Of a DNA stretch of 64,000 bases, positions 37,101-47,450 are shown in pieces (positions within the stretch are counted from its first letter, which is position 1; every line of letters begins with the position of its first letter). A program made the translations under genes and the position numbers. The stretch lies in the IMG/VR virus record IMGVR_UViG_3300025093_000011, positions 1 through 64,000 of that record. One strand, given 5' to 3'. The DNA is from a virus. The notes under the pieces are model-generated. The model did no database searches, was not told where the DNA came from, and worked only from the letters and a program-made list of their open reading frames with translations.

Positions 37101-39678
37101 ATTTAATATTGAGGATGCAATATATGTTTGGGATGATGTTCAGCAATTTCCTGAATATACGGACTCTTTTGGTAACTCTAGAACTTATATAATAAATAAT
37201 AAGCAAAGACCTAGAATGCCAGTGATGAGAGTTACAACAGCTAATGGTACTCAAGATGGTCCTTATTATATAATGGATCCTAGTACAGGTAATTTTTATG
37301 ATCAATCATTAATGACTTTAGATTATGCTTCTGAAACTTTTAGTGATGTAAATCATAACCCTGAAGGTAAATTAAAAGGATTCAATACTAAAATAGCAAG
37401 TTGGTATGGAGCATTAAAATATAACATTAGAAATCAATACGGTCAGTTAAATACTATTAGACAAATTCTTGCAACTCCTTGTGAGCAGATTATTGATTTT
37501 AATAATATAGGTGAAAATAATTATGGTAACAGTGTTCCTAACTGTACTACACCTTTAGTACATAAAGTTATTACAGAAACATCTACATTCTTTGGTGGTG
37601 ATACATATATTAATAGATTCACTGATAAAAACATAATGCCTTTCTTTGAAAACTGGCTTTACAACCAAGGAAAAGATTCAATATTTAATTACTTTCTAGT
37701 TCCAAGTGTTCCATTTCCAAAGTTCTGGGCTAATAGTGAACCGTGGGATTTTTCAGAATTTAATATAAATAATGTTGCAGATGTTATACTAGGAAACAAT
37801 CAAGGATCAGGTTTATTTCCTACAAGTTATTATAATTTAGACAATAAAAATTATAAAGCTGAAAGCAATAAAACTCCTGCAATTCCTGGGTATCCAGGAG
37901 TTCTATTCCCTAAGAATTCTTACTTCTATTTAGCAGCATGTGGTATTAGAGATTTCTTTGTAGAAAGTGATGTACTAGTTGACTTTAGAACAAGAGGAAA
38001 CTTACCAAGAGAATGGCATTATGATAAGTACAGATATACAAATCTTAAAGACTTATTTGATATTAATCCAGAGGTTTTAATTAAAGGTAACTTTTATGGA
38101 TATGATTATTCTTTATCTGTTTATAACTTTTTTATTAGTCAAATACTTAGTTTAGGTAATCTGCAAGATATCAGTTATGATCCTACTGTGGCACAACTTT
38201 GTTTTACACATTTCCCAAATGTAGTTCATTATTCTTTACCTGAAACACAAGAAAATCTTGTTGAGTCTTGGAGAACATTTTTATTATTAAATAAAGTTAC
38301 TTTTAAGAATAATATAAATTCAATAAAAAGCTTTGGTAAAACAGGTATGTTTGTAACTTTTGAAGATGCAAGTCCTTTAATATACCAAGGTGTTGATGAG
38401 AGAGAAACTTATTTAGGTGTTAGTGCAACTGTAGGTGATGGATTATTATTCTCAGCTACTCCTGTTAATGTAACTGCAGCAGATAAGAAGTATGAGTACG
38501 GTTCATCTCAAGATAGACTTGCTGTACTTTCTTCACCTGCAGGCTTATACTATATGAGTCAACAACAAGGAAAAATCTTTTCTTATTCTCAAGGTTTAAA
38601 GGAGATATCTAATATTAATATGAAATGGTGGTTTAATGAATTCTTACCATACAAACTTATAGAAGACTTTCCAAACTTTGAGCATGTAGATAATCCTGTA
38701 GCAGGTATAGGTTGTTCAATAGGTTATAACAATAATGATACAATGTTATACTTCTCTAAGAAAGATTATATGCTTAAACCTGAATATAAAGGTAAAGTAA
38801 CTTATGTTTCTGGAGATACATTTCATTACACTATTATGACAGATAGTGGTAAAGAAAGTATTACAAAAATAAAATTAGGAGATGAAAGAGTTTTTGAAGA
38901 TGCTTCTTGGACATTAAGTTATGACCCAAAAAATGGAAAATGGATTTCATTCCATGACTGGCATCCTAATTTATATTTATCAGGAAGAAACAAACATTAT
39001 ACAACTAAACTAGGAAAAGTATGGGAGCATAATGCTGGTTGTAATGATTACTGTAACTTCTACGGAAAACAATTTCCTTTTGAAGTAGGTATTCCATTTA
39101 CCACAGGACAAATAGTTACTACATTCAGAAGTGTTCAATATTTACTAGAGTGTTATAAAAGAGATGCAGAATTCTGTGTTGATCAATATCATGTTTTAGA
39201 TTACAACTTTGATCAAGCAGTTGTATACAACTCTGAACAAGTTTCAGGATATCTTAATCTTAACATGTTCCCTAAGAATAATATTACTTTAGCACAAGAG
39301 TATCCAAAGATAAATACATCTTCTATAGATATATTAGTATCAAAGGTGGAGCAAAAGTACAGATTTAATGAGTTCTGGGATATTACTAAAGATAGAGGAG
39401 AGTTTCCACAAGGAGCAGGTTCTCCTGCAACAGGACCTTTAGTACCTAACACTACAACTTTACTTGGTAATTATACTCAAGAGCAGATATGGAAAACTCA
39501 AGCAAATGGTTATATCCAAACTTTAAATCCTGCTAACTTAAATTATAATAAACCTCAAATGCAAAGAAAGAAGTTTAGACACTATACTAATTTCTTAAAA
39601 CTATCTAAACTTAATCCTCAAGATACCAACATGGTATTTAAGATTACTAAAAGCTTAGAACAAAACTCACCAAGATAA
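34192..39678 (+). CDS. Tail stabilization / muzzle-like protein
   Basis: This is an 1828-residue protein. The opening NLGDSNLDASRTFIKGLSKDTDPS followed by WTYARNAVNNTKEGDIGTLSNEESN (about 45-69) is the signature I know from the crAss-like tail stabilization (muzzle) protein, which forms the distal tail channel. It is larger than the roughly 1,300-1,500 residues I would expect. The rest is a beta-rich, Tyr/Asn/Gly-rich chain with no catalytic motif. It sits after the ring proteins, as expected for the nozzle of a short tail. The stop overlaps the next ATG by one base. Confidence 0.75.
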   Translation: MAKKKQGPNTPINLGDSNLDASRTFIKGLSKDTDPSFIEEGMWTYARNAVNNTKEGDIGTLSNEESNAQCITIGQDIGRPVNPVIVGAISLFESKWVLYTAIYDAQGDNVITSEIGLFEEDFCKYRPIVRDKCLNFSKFNLVTGGSREKGDCTWQVYWADNLNPDRYLNIGDPKLWPADDYSWLGGLDGSSTINYYSNGVNTQFLWPGVEWQKGPNSQTPEPCLDFPNLNKLNCDEIRLASLVRTPCVDVSVSDQPGQLDNGSYTFAVAYTINNQKASSYFSLTYVQPIWNEVNGKGAVEVTIENLDSDHFDQYVLACAYVVNGSAVYKQIGFYSISTEKVILDQINDSLVNISPSQLFIPDYVIEKSEQIVEANRYLLRIGPSLRFDFNYQPLANMINTEWVSVEYPETYYRDGGKNAGYLRDEVYTFFIRWIYDTGDKSSSYHIPGRAPSTYVVNGVSYPEDGSYSDINTFPGEDKLFETINTATVTPQLPPMDNGDGGKVVAYGKMGYWESTEIYPDNKPEIWNSSYHCWTKNNDPNNDLCGKPIRHHKFPDNSLHQKANHFNEDSGLYTIRLMGVRFKNIILPKDNDGNDIPGIVGYEILRGSRQGNRSVVAKGMVNNFRDYTLQGTSGGNDAKVGLYANYPYNSIRPALNSGSMGDHNFGFNDPYILSRSGEQPLFAGDADPSHINQTVPRDMLSFLSPDTSFQTPYLGMPEFKVYGYLTGEAEQSFVEPNGHPEFKLFSDSIVVIALLGGLVNALFQAVGTIHVNYPAGYFEPEYVATGKTAYQWNVAGGPPLAGGTTDNIPGAKLEGEFTNETQSQNLKNTSTEFSPNEPDDIETNVSKWNAFNQIFFPGTSGLYGHSDFNKRLVDISQRTRDKGKFLVNPNYERKFTAPDMLPSYLQFMYSTAGAAAGVNQLLFDFLDGAQTTTDLLTSIIRSRQYALELIGHGNYSDFVSLPSNQTVISSRFNIEDAIYVWDDVQQFPEYTDSFGNSRTYIINNKQRPRMPVMRVTTANGTQDGPYYIMDPSTGNFYDQSLMTLDYASETFSDVNHNPEGKLKGFNTKIASWYGALKYNIRNQYGQLNTIRQILATPCEQIIDFNNIGENNYGNSVPNCTTPLVHKVITETSTFFGGDTYINRFTDKNIMPFFENWLYNQGKDSIFNYFLVPSVPFPKFWANSEPWDFSEFNINNVADVILGNNQGSGLFPTSYYNLDNKNYKAESNKTPAIPGYPGVLFPKNSYFYLAACGIRDFFVESDVLVDFRTRGNLPREWHYDKYRYTNLKDLFDINPEVLIKGNFYGYDYSLSVYNFFISQILSLGNLQDISYDPTVAQLCFTHFPNVVHYSLPETQENLVESWRTFLLLNKVTFKNNINSIKSFGKTGMFVTFEDASPLIYQGVDERETYLGVSATVGDGLLFSATPVNVTAADKKYEYGSSQDRLAVLSSPAGLYYMSQQQGKIFSYSQGLKEISNINMKWWFNEFLPYKLIEDFPNFEHVDNPVAGIGCSIGYNNNDTMLYFSKKDYMLKPEYKGKVTYVSGDTFHYTIMTDSGKESITKIKLGDERVFEDASWTLSYDPKNGKWISFHDWHPNLYLSGRNKHYTTKLGKVWEHNAGCNDYCNFYGKQFPFEVGIPFTTGQIVTTFRSVQYLLECYKRDAEFCVDQYHVLDYNFDQAVVYNSEQVSGYLNLNMFPKNNITLAQEYPKINTSSIDILVSKVEQKYRFNEFWDITKDRGEFPQGAGSPATGPLVPNTTTLLGNYTQEQIWKTQANGYIQTLNPANLNYNKPQMQRKKFRHYTNFLKLSKLNPQDTNMVFKITKSLEQNSPR

Positions 39679-42600
39679 TGAAGTTTAAACAGAGTAAATA
39701 CGGACAGTGGGCTTATCCAGGAGAAAATACATTAATTCCAAATGTAGATGGAAAGATAACTATGCAAGGTGTAGGAGGTCCTGTATTAGGTATTGATGAT
39801 GAAGGCAATAGTATGATGATGATGCCTGGTCATGATTATCAATTTCCGGGAAACTCTGTTTATGAAATACCAATGTATGGTAATGGTGGCCCTAAAGTAA
39901 AACAAAGAAGAGGAGTTAGAAAAAACTATGATAATAAAACATGGACTCCTTCAGGTCTTCAGTTTCCTACAAGTGTATCTTCTCATTTAATGAGAGCTGA
40001 ATATATTCCAGAAAGAGGGTGGGTAGCATTTCCTTCTTTATTTCAAGATTCTAAACCTTATGCAGATGATCAGCAAAATTGGATAGATATGTCTGAAGAA
40101 GAAGATTTGATGAAAGTTTATGAAGAGGCAGAAAGAAGAGGTGAGGTATATGACTTTGGAGAAGACAAGGAAGCTGCTTTAGCATTTGGAGAAGGTTCTT
40201 GGAAAGATCAATTACCAGATGAAGTTATAGAGGTTGAATTAACAGATAAAGAAGCTGACAAATACAGAGCAGGTGGATATATACTAGAAGAGATAGATGA
40301 GGGTGGAGAACCAGGACCAGGAGGACCTATATATGTTAAAGATAAAAATGATCCTAGATATCAAGAGTATTTAAAAAGAAAAGAACTATATGAAAAGTCT
40401 AAAGAAGCTTTTTATAGAGACCAAAAAGACTATGAAAAAAAGTGGGCTACTGAACATCCTACTACGGGGAAAATTAGTAAAGTTTATTTTAGTACTAATC
40501 CTAAAAATGTAAAAGATGATTGGAGTAAACCTACTCGTACTAAATATGATGAGGCTATTAAAAATAGATATTTTTTAGCATACGGTGACTCACCATCTAA
40601 TAACCCAGGCAATTTGAATAAATGGGATATAAGTAAAAATACATTAAATAGTGATGCATCAATTTTAGATTCCTCTGATACAAAAGTTGAGTTAGATGGA
40701 AGAATGAAAAATATATATAAGTTAGCAAAGAACTATGGTATTAAACCTGATTTTCATCAAACTGAAAATGTTGGATCAATCAATGTAACAAGTAATGTAT
40801 TTTTTAAAAAACCGGAGTTTGAAGTTATTGTTGATCCAAGTAAAGTGCCTGCTGAAGAAGAACTTACATTTGAAGATATGACTATTCCACAAATGGAAAC
40901 TTTAGATCCTCAAGTGATTCCTACAAATCTACAAAATTTTGTTTATGGACCTATAGACGATAATTGGCCAGAAGAAGAAGGATATACCCGTAGAGAACTC
41001 AGACAACAAGAAAGAGAAGGTAAACAAGATGATATACAACAAAATATTAAAACTAATAGAGTCTACAATCTTTTCGGTAAAAAGAAAAAAAATAGAGATA
41101 GAAAATCATACAGAAGAAAGTGGTTTGAAGAAGGTGGATATATATTAGAAGAGTTACACGAAGGAGGTGTTCCACATCAACATCCTCACAGTACAGATCC
41201 AACACCTTCAAGAACACCTAGAGTTTATACTTATAAAGATCATAAAGACATTATAGATAGTACTGCTAATTGGGAAACTAGATCAGATGTTCCAATTAGT
41301 TCAGATTATAATGCTCAAATACAAGATAGACTTTATTCAGGAAACTATGGATTTGATTCTAAAACTGGTCAGCTTATTAAGCTTGATAAAAGAGGTAGAA
41401 CTAAAGTAAAAGATCCTTATGTAAAAGAAGTTAAAAAAGATTTAAAAGTCATGCAAGACATGACACAGGATGAGAAGTTAAATTATCAACAAGGTAAAAG
41501 AGATGATAAAGACTGGGAGTTACATAAAAAATATATAGAAGGTAAAGTACCTCATACTATATCTACTGTAGATGCTTGGAGACCTCACTTTCAATTAACA
41601 GATAAGTACGGAAATACTTTTGATGCATATGATAGACCTGGTCAAGAAGTATTCATGACTCCAGCTCAAAAGGATGCATATATAAAAGCATCAGTTGCTC
41701 ATAATGCACCTATATGGAAAGAGCAAGCAAATAATGTATTTGGAGCTGCAACAGCATTTACACCTTGGGGTGCAGGAGTATGGGGAATGTATGGTCTTGC
41801 AAACTTGGGCTTAAAATCAGCACCTGAGCTTGTAAGTGATCCGGGGTCACTTGAAAACTGGAAAAATGTAGGTTTAGATCTTGTAACTGCATCTCCTTTT
41901 GTTCCTGGATCAGTTAGAGCTATTAAAAGATCAGCACCTGCTATAAAATCTAATACAAGAAAATTAGTTACAGCTATAGATGATGCTATACCTACTCCAG
42001 CTCCAGGAAGTCAAACATTTGCTTCTGGAATTATACCAGACGTTAAAAGAAATTTAAAAGTTTTAAAAAGTAAATTAAAATCAAAACCAAAATCATCTAA
42101 ACCAGATGTTAAAGAAAAATTAAAGAAAGGAACAACTCAAGAAGAATTTGATGCATTTGAAAAATCATTAAAACCAGGAGAATATCTTGATGAATATAGA
42201 GTAAAATTTGACAATCCGGCAGAAAGTCCTATAGGATGGTCTCCTGGTATGGTTCCAGGAGCAACTACACCAAGAAAACTGCTGAGGGAGGTAAGAAATT
42301 TTTCAATGGGAAACTTTCCTCTAGTAAATAGATTACCTATAGTAAGAAGAATGTCAGGGTCACCTTCAGTAGTTCATCCTGATGTTTTAAAGTATACACC
42401 ATATAAAAGTATGTATAATGCTCCTATTCCTGTAGGACCTCAAGGTTTTGATACATTTAATAGATTTAAGGATTTATCATCAAAACTTAAATATCCAGTA
42501 GGTCCTATAACTCAAAAAGAAGTAATTGCTTTAAATACAAAGCTTGATGATATAATGGGTTCGCAAACAATTAGTAGTAGAGGTGTTAAACCTAACAAAA

Positions 42601-45600
42601 AAGGTTTTCAAAAAGCAGCAAAGCAATATAATAGAATATTTGGAAATACAAAATTTGATGTAAAACCAGGTTCAACAAATTTTAGTAGACATGAACTTAA
42701 TAAGTTTTTATACAAAGGTGATAATAAAATAGGTGATGTTATGCCTACTACTGAGAGAGTTTTCATGAATCTTGCTATGCCTACTGTTACAGGATTGAGT
42801 GGATATCTTGCATATGATAGTGATACTGGACGTGATATTAGAGACTGGCTTCAAAATAATTGGCAAGCTTATGGAAATAAGCTTAATAGAGTGACAGGAT
42901 TAAATATTGTACCTACAGATATTACTAAAGCAGGGAATATAGTAAGAAATCCTAGTAGTGGAGACACAGGTCCAACTCCATATGATACTTTAATACGTTT
43001 AGATGATAATGTTTTAGGTTATGGAAATATTGATTCTGCTCCATCAAAATATACTACTATACTAGGAGGAGACTTTGTAAATAAATCAGATCAAAACAGA
43101 TATACTAAAGACAATACTGTTAGAATGGCACAGGACTGGACAGATGCTATAGAGAATGATCCTCGACAACAGGTTGGAGATAGAAGGTCTGGTGAACGTC
43201 CATTAAGAGTAAAGGATATTAAAAGTTATTATGGTGTAGAAAATGGTAAACTTAAATTAGGAATGCCTGAAGATTTTGAACCTGGAACAACTATTATACC
43301 TAATAGATATGATAAAGGTCAAACTGTTGCAAAAGCATTAAATGTAAAAGATGAGGGAGTATTTAGAATAGTAGATTCAAAAGGAAAACCAATATATCAA
43401 AATTCATCAAACTTTGGTAAAATTATATTTACTTCAGATGAAGGAGATCCTATATTTGTATCATTTGATAGTAACCCACGTTCAAGACAAACTGCTGTTG
43501 ATCAAGTTAATCAGTATATTGAAACACATAAAAATGTTAAACCAATAGTTCTTGATACAGGAAGATTTGCTCACTGGATGCATAATCCTAAAGGGTTAGA
43601 AACGATGCAAGGAGATACTGAATCTACAGGAAATGAACTATATTGGTCTACAGGTTCTATGGGTGGATCAGATAGAGGTTATAATATTTTTATTGAAAAA
43701 CCAAGACCTGTAAGAAGACCAAGAGGTGGTGGAGGTAGTTGGAAAGAAGGTGGACAACTTCCTAAAGCTCAAATGGGTGCGATCTCTACTATTAATCCTT
43801 ACTGGGCTATTCGGGGTCATAATAATGTTATAAAAGCTGGTGAAGCTTTGGGGTTACTTGGGAAAGATAGAAACAGAGTTGGATCATGTCCAAAAGGTAA
43901 GATCTATGATCATGAAGATGATGAGTGTATTAGTTATGAAGTTTATTTTAAAAAATATCCAAGAGGAGAAAAAATTAATAAAGCTATTGTAGAAGCTAAT
44001 GAAAGTTATCCTAAAGATGTACAATGGTTTAAAGATTATATGAATTCTCCTAGGTATAAACAAATGCTTAAGGAATCAATAGAAGCTGATTACCCTAGTC
44101 CTGCATGGAATCCTAATGCAACTCACCCTTGGGCTAACAGGGCTTTTAAAACTATGTATAATGAAAGAAACTTTAATCTAGCCAGTACACCACCTCCTAT
44201 ATATTTTCATAAAGAAAATGGAAACAGCAACAGTCCTCATCCAGATGGAGACTATCTTGCTTTATCTTCCGGTGTAGATGGAAGAGTTACTCATGATCCT
44301 AAATATCTATCATTGCAAACCCCTACATTTAAAGGAGAGGATAAGCATGCTTTTATACATGAACTCAGTCATGCTACAGATAGAGCACCTGGATATCGTT
44401 ATCCTCAAAATTGGAATAAAAAGTTAAACAGATTAATTCCTGTTTCTGATGTAAAATATATGAATAAAAATGCAACTACTGAATTTGATAAAAGTAGAGT
44501 TTGGAATAACCTTAAAGCAACTTATGAAGTCGATGGACTGTTTCCTTCTCATGTAAAGACTCCTACACAAAAATTGGAATGGTATGCAAAAACTTATCCT
44601 GATGCTATAGAATTACAAACTAAAACTAGCAAATATATTGCAAATCCTACTGAAACTAGAGCAAGGTTAATGGAAATTAGAAGAGCAGGTCAAAAGGCAG
44701 GCATATATGATCCGTTTACAGAAAAAGTAGATAAGAAAATTTTTAATAAACTAAAAAGAAGAAGAAGTCATACAGACAGGGGATTGGTACCTTTAGACGA
44801 CCTTCAACAGGTATATGATGATGATGAGATACTGTGGATGTTAAACAACATATCTAAGAATGAAGCTCCTCAAGTAGAAGGAGATGACATGCAAATGGCA
44901 AAAAAAGGTGGTTCTGTAGATATAGAGCTTACTGAAAAGGAAGTTGCTGAATATTTAAAAGGTGGTTATATCCTAGAAGAACTTCAAGATGGTGGATATC
45001 CAGGTGGAATAGACAGAGAGTTATATCAATATGAAGAAGGAAGAAAAACCTTAGATCAGCTAAGTCCTAAAGCAAAAAAAATTGCAATAGCAAATAACAA
45101 AAAAAATTATAAAAACAATCCTAATCCATTTGCATTTACAAAAATGCAATTTGAGTTTGATAAAAAACAATCAGATAAGAAATTAAAAAAAATTAAAGAA
45201 CAAAGTAAAAACTTATTAAATACATCTTCATCAGGTAATAAATTTGACCTTAATGATAAATTTAAATTTAAAGGGTTTGATACTAGAAGTGAAGAACAAA
45301 AAAGAATAGATGAAGAAAATTTTCAAAAATCAGTTCAAGACTCTTCTGCTTCAACTCAAGATGGATATGGTTTACCTATAAGTTTAATAGATGGTTCTAA
45401 AGAAGATCTAGCCAACTTTATGTATGATACTCCTAGAGAGCTTACTGCTGATGAAAAATCTAAGGCTTTATCTTGGATATCTGGACAGCCTCAGAATAAA
45501 GAGTTGTCAAATGATGATATCTACCAATTAATGGAAGGTCAGGTAAAATATTTAAATATACCAAAGAAAAGTGATGAGCAAATAGTACAAGAGTATTATA

Positions 45601-47450
45601 ATCAAGTTGCAAAGAATCCTAATTATCTTAAAAGAAACCTTGGAAAACCAGGTCCTTCAATTCATATACCTTATGAAGCTATGAAAAGATTGGAAGAGAA
45701 AAAGAAAAAAGAATTAGAAGGCTATGAAGTAACAGATGCATCACCCGGACCATTTGATGACCATATAGAATTTGCTAAAGAACTAACTATAAATCCTGCA
45801 ATAAGAACATATAATAAACTAACCACTGATCCTATAGGTTTTGGAAAAGATATTGGTACTACATACTCAGATCTTGTAACATCTCCAATTACTGCAGGTA
45901 AAGAGCTTTATGATTACACTCTTGGTGATGGCAACTTTGAGTTTGATAAGATTATTGACATGAATGCATTAGGTACAACTCTTGATCTAGTTGGGTCAGT
46001 ACCTATAAGTTCTGTTTTTACAAAGGTTCTTAAACCTGTAACTAAGTTTACTAAACCTGCTATAACTAAAGGGTTCTCTAAAGCACGTAAAGCTTTTAAG
46101 AGAAAACCAAATTACTATGAAAAGGTTGCAAATAGTGAGGGTATGGTCGATTTAAACCGTAAATTATATATAACAGATGAAAGCTATAACGCATGGTTAA
46201 AAAAATTTCCAGATTATGCAAATGATGAAACTCAAGTAAGTAAAATGTTACAAAAAGTTGACTCTGGAGAAATAGGAGTGTTGCAAAAAAAGCCATCTAA
46301 ATATTCTGTTAGAGAGGATGAGTTAATATTACCTCCAGAGAAGTTTAAAATTGTAGATGAGCAAGTAAAAATTAAGTTGGATAGAATGAAAAGTGAGAAA
46401 GGTTTTAAGCTTTTAAAAGAGCAAGAAAAAGCCTATCTAAATAAAACCCTTAATAAAGATGGTAAGCTAACTGCAAAAGAACTAGATGAAATGGCTGAGA
46501 CTGCTGCTAATGCTAGAATTGATGAAGTTGAAAATCTTTATAATACTAAAAACTATTCAGCAGACATCGAAATGTCAGCTTGGCATAGAAGAAGTCCTGA
46601 ATTAGGAAATTTATATGATAAGAGTGGACAATATGTAGCCAACATAAATAAAACATTTAGTCCTACTAATAAAGAGGTAGTTTTAGGCTTTAACCCTAAT
46701 TATGTAACAAGGAAAAATCCTGCTGTAATACAGCATGAATTAGGGCATATGGCTAGTGCAGGTAGAGACATACCTATAGAAAAAGAATTAATAGAAGCTG
46801 TTGGAAAACCTAATGTTTATAAAAATATTCCAAAAGGACAAAAGTATAATGATGGAGCATGGAGAGCTCATAATTATTTTATAAAAAAAGATGAAATGGG
46901 TGAAAAACTAGTAGAAACACTTCGCAAACTAGATCCTGTAGAAAATCAAAGTCTTACAAAGAGTCAGCTTTTTGATAAATATAAACATTATAAGGATGCA
47001 AACTTTCCTTATATGGCAAGTGATATTAGAATAAATACTTTAAAAGGTGGGGAACCTATACCATTTGCTCATGAGCTTAAGGAAACTTTAATGCAACAAG
47101 GTTTACTAAAAGATTGGTTTGATCCAGTTACTAAAGATATGTTAATACAATCTCAAAAATTAAGTAAACAAACACCACGAGGTTATTTTCAAAAATCTTC
47201 TTGGCACGATGGTAAATTAGATAAGCATGGACATGTTCAATCAACAACTAGAATTTTAGATTTTACAGATCCTTCAAGATATGAACAATTAGCTAAAGTG
47301 TTAAATAAACTTGCACCTGTTGTAGCAAGTCCTGTTGTAGCAACTAGCATGCTTGATAATAAAAGAGATGGAGGTTTTATAGATACTGAACTTACAGAAG
47401 ATGAAGTATTGGATTTATTACAAAAAGGTTATAACTTAGAAGAATTATGA
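39678..47450 (+). CDS. Giant multi-module virion protein with two zincin motifs
   Basis: This is a 2590-residue protein. Its opening (FKQSKYGQWAYPG, then ITMQGVGGPVLGIDDEGNSM) is a crAss-like structural signature from memory. Modules end in one motif, an acidic 'ELT-x2-E' helix followed by GGYILEEL-x-(E/D)GG, at about 186-210, 486-497, 1748-1773 and (as KGYNLEEL) 2568-2590. Zinc-protease-type motifs are HELSH (about 1561-1565) and HELGH (about 2353-2357). Gly/Ala-rich hydrophobic stretches lie in the third and fourth modules. It is probably ejected cargo, possibly a polyprotein. The zincins may be active or structural; no further metal ligand was confirmed. Confidence 0.7.
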   Translation: MKFKQSKYGQWAYPGENTLIPNVDGKITMQGVGGPVLGIDDEGNSMMMMPGHDYQFPGNSVYEIPMYGNGGPKVKQRRGVRKNYDNKTWTPSGLQFPTSVSSHLMRAEYIPERGWVAFPSLFQDSKPYADDQQNWIDMSEEEDLMKVYEEAERRGEVYDFGEDKEAALAFGEGSWKDQLPDEVIEVELTDKEADKYRAGGYILEEIDEGGEPGPGGPIYVKDKNDPRYQEYLKRKELYEKSKEAFYRDQKDYEKKWATEHPTTGKISKVYFSTNPKNVKDDWSKPTRTKYDEAIKNRYFLAYGDSPSNNPGNLNKWDISKNTLNSDASILDSSDTKVELDGRMKNIYKLAKNYGIKPDFHQTENVGSINVTSNVFFKKPEFEVIVDPSKVPAEEELTFEDMTIPQMETLDPQVIPTNLQNFVYGPIDDNWPEEEGYTRRELRQQEREGKQDDIQQNIKTNRVYNLFGKKKKNRDRKSYRRKWFEEGGYILEELHEGGVPHQHPHSTDPTPSRTPRVYTYKDHKDIIDSTANWETRSDVPISSDYNAQIQDRLYSGNYGFDSKTGQLIKLDKRGRTKVKDPYVKEVKKDLKVMQDMTQDEKLNYQQGKRDDKDWELHKKYIEGKVPHTISTVDAWRPHFQLTDKYGNTFDAYDRPGQEVFMTPAQKDAYIKASVAHNAPIWKEQANNVFGAATAFTPWGAGVWGMYGLANLGLKSAPELVSDPGSLENWKNVGLDLVTASPFVPGSVRAIKRSAPAIKSNTRKLVTAIDDAIPTPAPGSQTFASGIIPDVKRNLKVLKSKLKSKPKSSKPDVKEKLKKGTTQEEFDAFEKSLKPGEYLDEYRVKFDNPAESPIGWSPGMVPGATTPRKLLREVRNFSMGNFPLVNRLPIVRRMSGSPSVVHPDVLKYTPYKSMYNAPIPVGPQGFDTFNRFKDLSSKLKYPVGPITQKEVIALNTKLDDIMGSQTISSRGVKPNKKGFQKAAKQYNRIFGNTKFDVKPGSTNFSRHELNKFLYKGDNKIGDVMPTTERVFMNLAMPTVTGLSGYLAYDSDTGRDIRDWLQNNWQAYGNKLNRVTGLNIVPTDITKAGNIVRNPSSGDTGPTPYDTLIRLDDNVLGYGNIDSAPSKYTTILGGDFVNKSDQNRYTKDNTVRMAQDWTDAIENDPRQQVGDRRSGERPLRVKDIKSYYGVENGKLKLGMPEDFEPGTTIIPNRYDKGQTVAKALNVKDEGVFRIVDSKGKPIYQNSSNFGKIIFTSDEGDPIFVSFDSNPRSRQTAVDQVNQYIETHKNVKPIVLDTGRFAHWMHNPKGLETMQGDTESTGNELYWSTGSMGGSDRGYNIFIEKPRPVRRPRGGGGSWKEGGQLPKAQMGAISTINPYWAIRGHNNVIKAGEALGLLGKDRNRVGSCPKGKIYDHEDDECISYEVYFKKYPRGEKINKAIVEANESYPKDVQWFKDYMNSPRYKQMLKESIEADYPSPAWNPNATHPWANRAFKTMYNERNFNLASTPPPIYFHKENGNSNSPHPDGDYLALSSGVDGRVTHDPKYLSLQTPTFKGEDKHAFIHELSHATDRAPGYRYPQNWNKKLNRLIPVSDVKYMNKNATTEFDKSRVWNNLKATYEVDGLFPSHVKTPTQKLEWYAKTYPDAIELQTKTSKYIANPTETRARLMEIRRAGQKAGIYDPFTEKVDKKIFNKLKRRRSHTDRGLVPLDDLQQVYDDDEILWMLNNISKNEAPQVEGDDMQMAKKGGSVDIELTEKEVAEYLKGGYILEELQDGGYPGGIDRELYQYEEGRKTLDQLSPKAKKIAIANNKKNYKNNPNPFAFTKMQFEFDKKQSDKKLKKIKEQSKNLLNTSSSGNKFDLNDKFKFKGFDTRSEEQKRIDEENFQKSVQDSSASTQDGYGLPISLIDGSKEDLANFMYDTPRELTADEKSKALSWISGQPQNKELSNDDIYQLMEGQVKYLNIPKKSDEQIVQEYYNQVAKNPNYLKRNLGKPGPSIHIPYEAMKRLEEKKKKELEGYEVTDASPGPFDDHIEFAKELTINPAIRTYNKLTTDPIGFGKDIGTTYSDLVTSPITAGKELYDYTLGDGNFEFDKIIDMNALGTTLDLVGSVPISSVFTKVLKPVTKFTKPAITKGFSKARKAFKRKPNYYEKVANSEGMVDLNRKLYITDESYNAWLKKFPDYANDETQVSKMLQKVDSGEIGVLQKKPSKYSVREDELILPPEKFKIVDEQVKIKLDRMKSEKGFKLLKEQEKAYLNKTLNKDGKLTAKELDEMAETAANARIDEVENLYNTKNYSADIEMSAWHRRSPELGNLYDKSGQYVANINKTFSPTNKEVVLGFNPNYVTRKNPAVIQHELGHMASAGRDIPIEKELIEAVGKPNVYKNIPKGQKYNDGAWRAHNYFIKKDEMGEKLVETLRKLDPVENQSLTKSQLFDKYKHYKDANFPYMASDIRINTLKGGEPIPFAHELKETLMQQGLLKDWFDPVTKDMLIQSQKLSKQTPRGYFQKSSWHDGKLDKHGHVQSTTRILDFTDPSRYEQLAKVLNKLAPVVASPVVATSMLDNKRDGGFIDTELTEDEVLDLLQKGYNLEEL

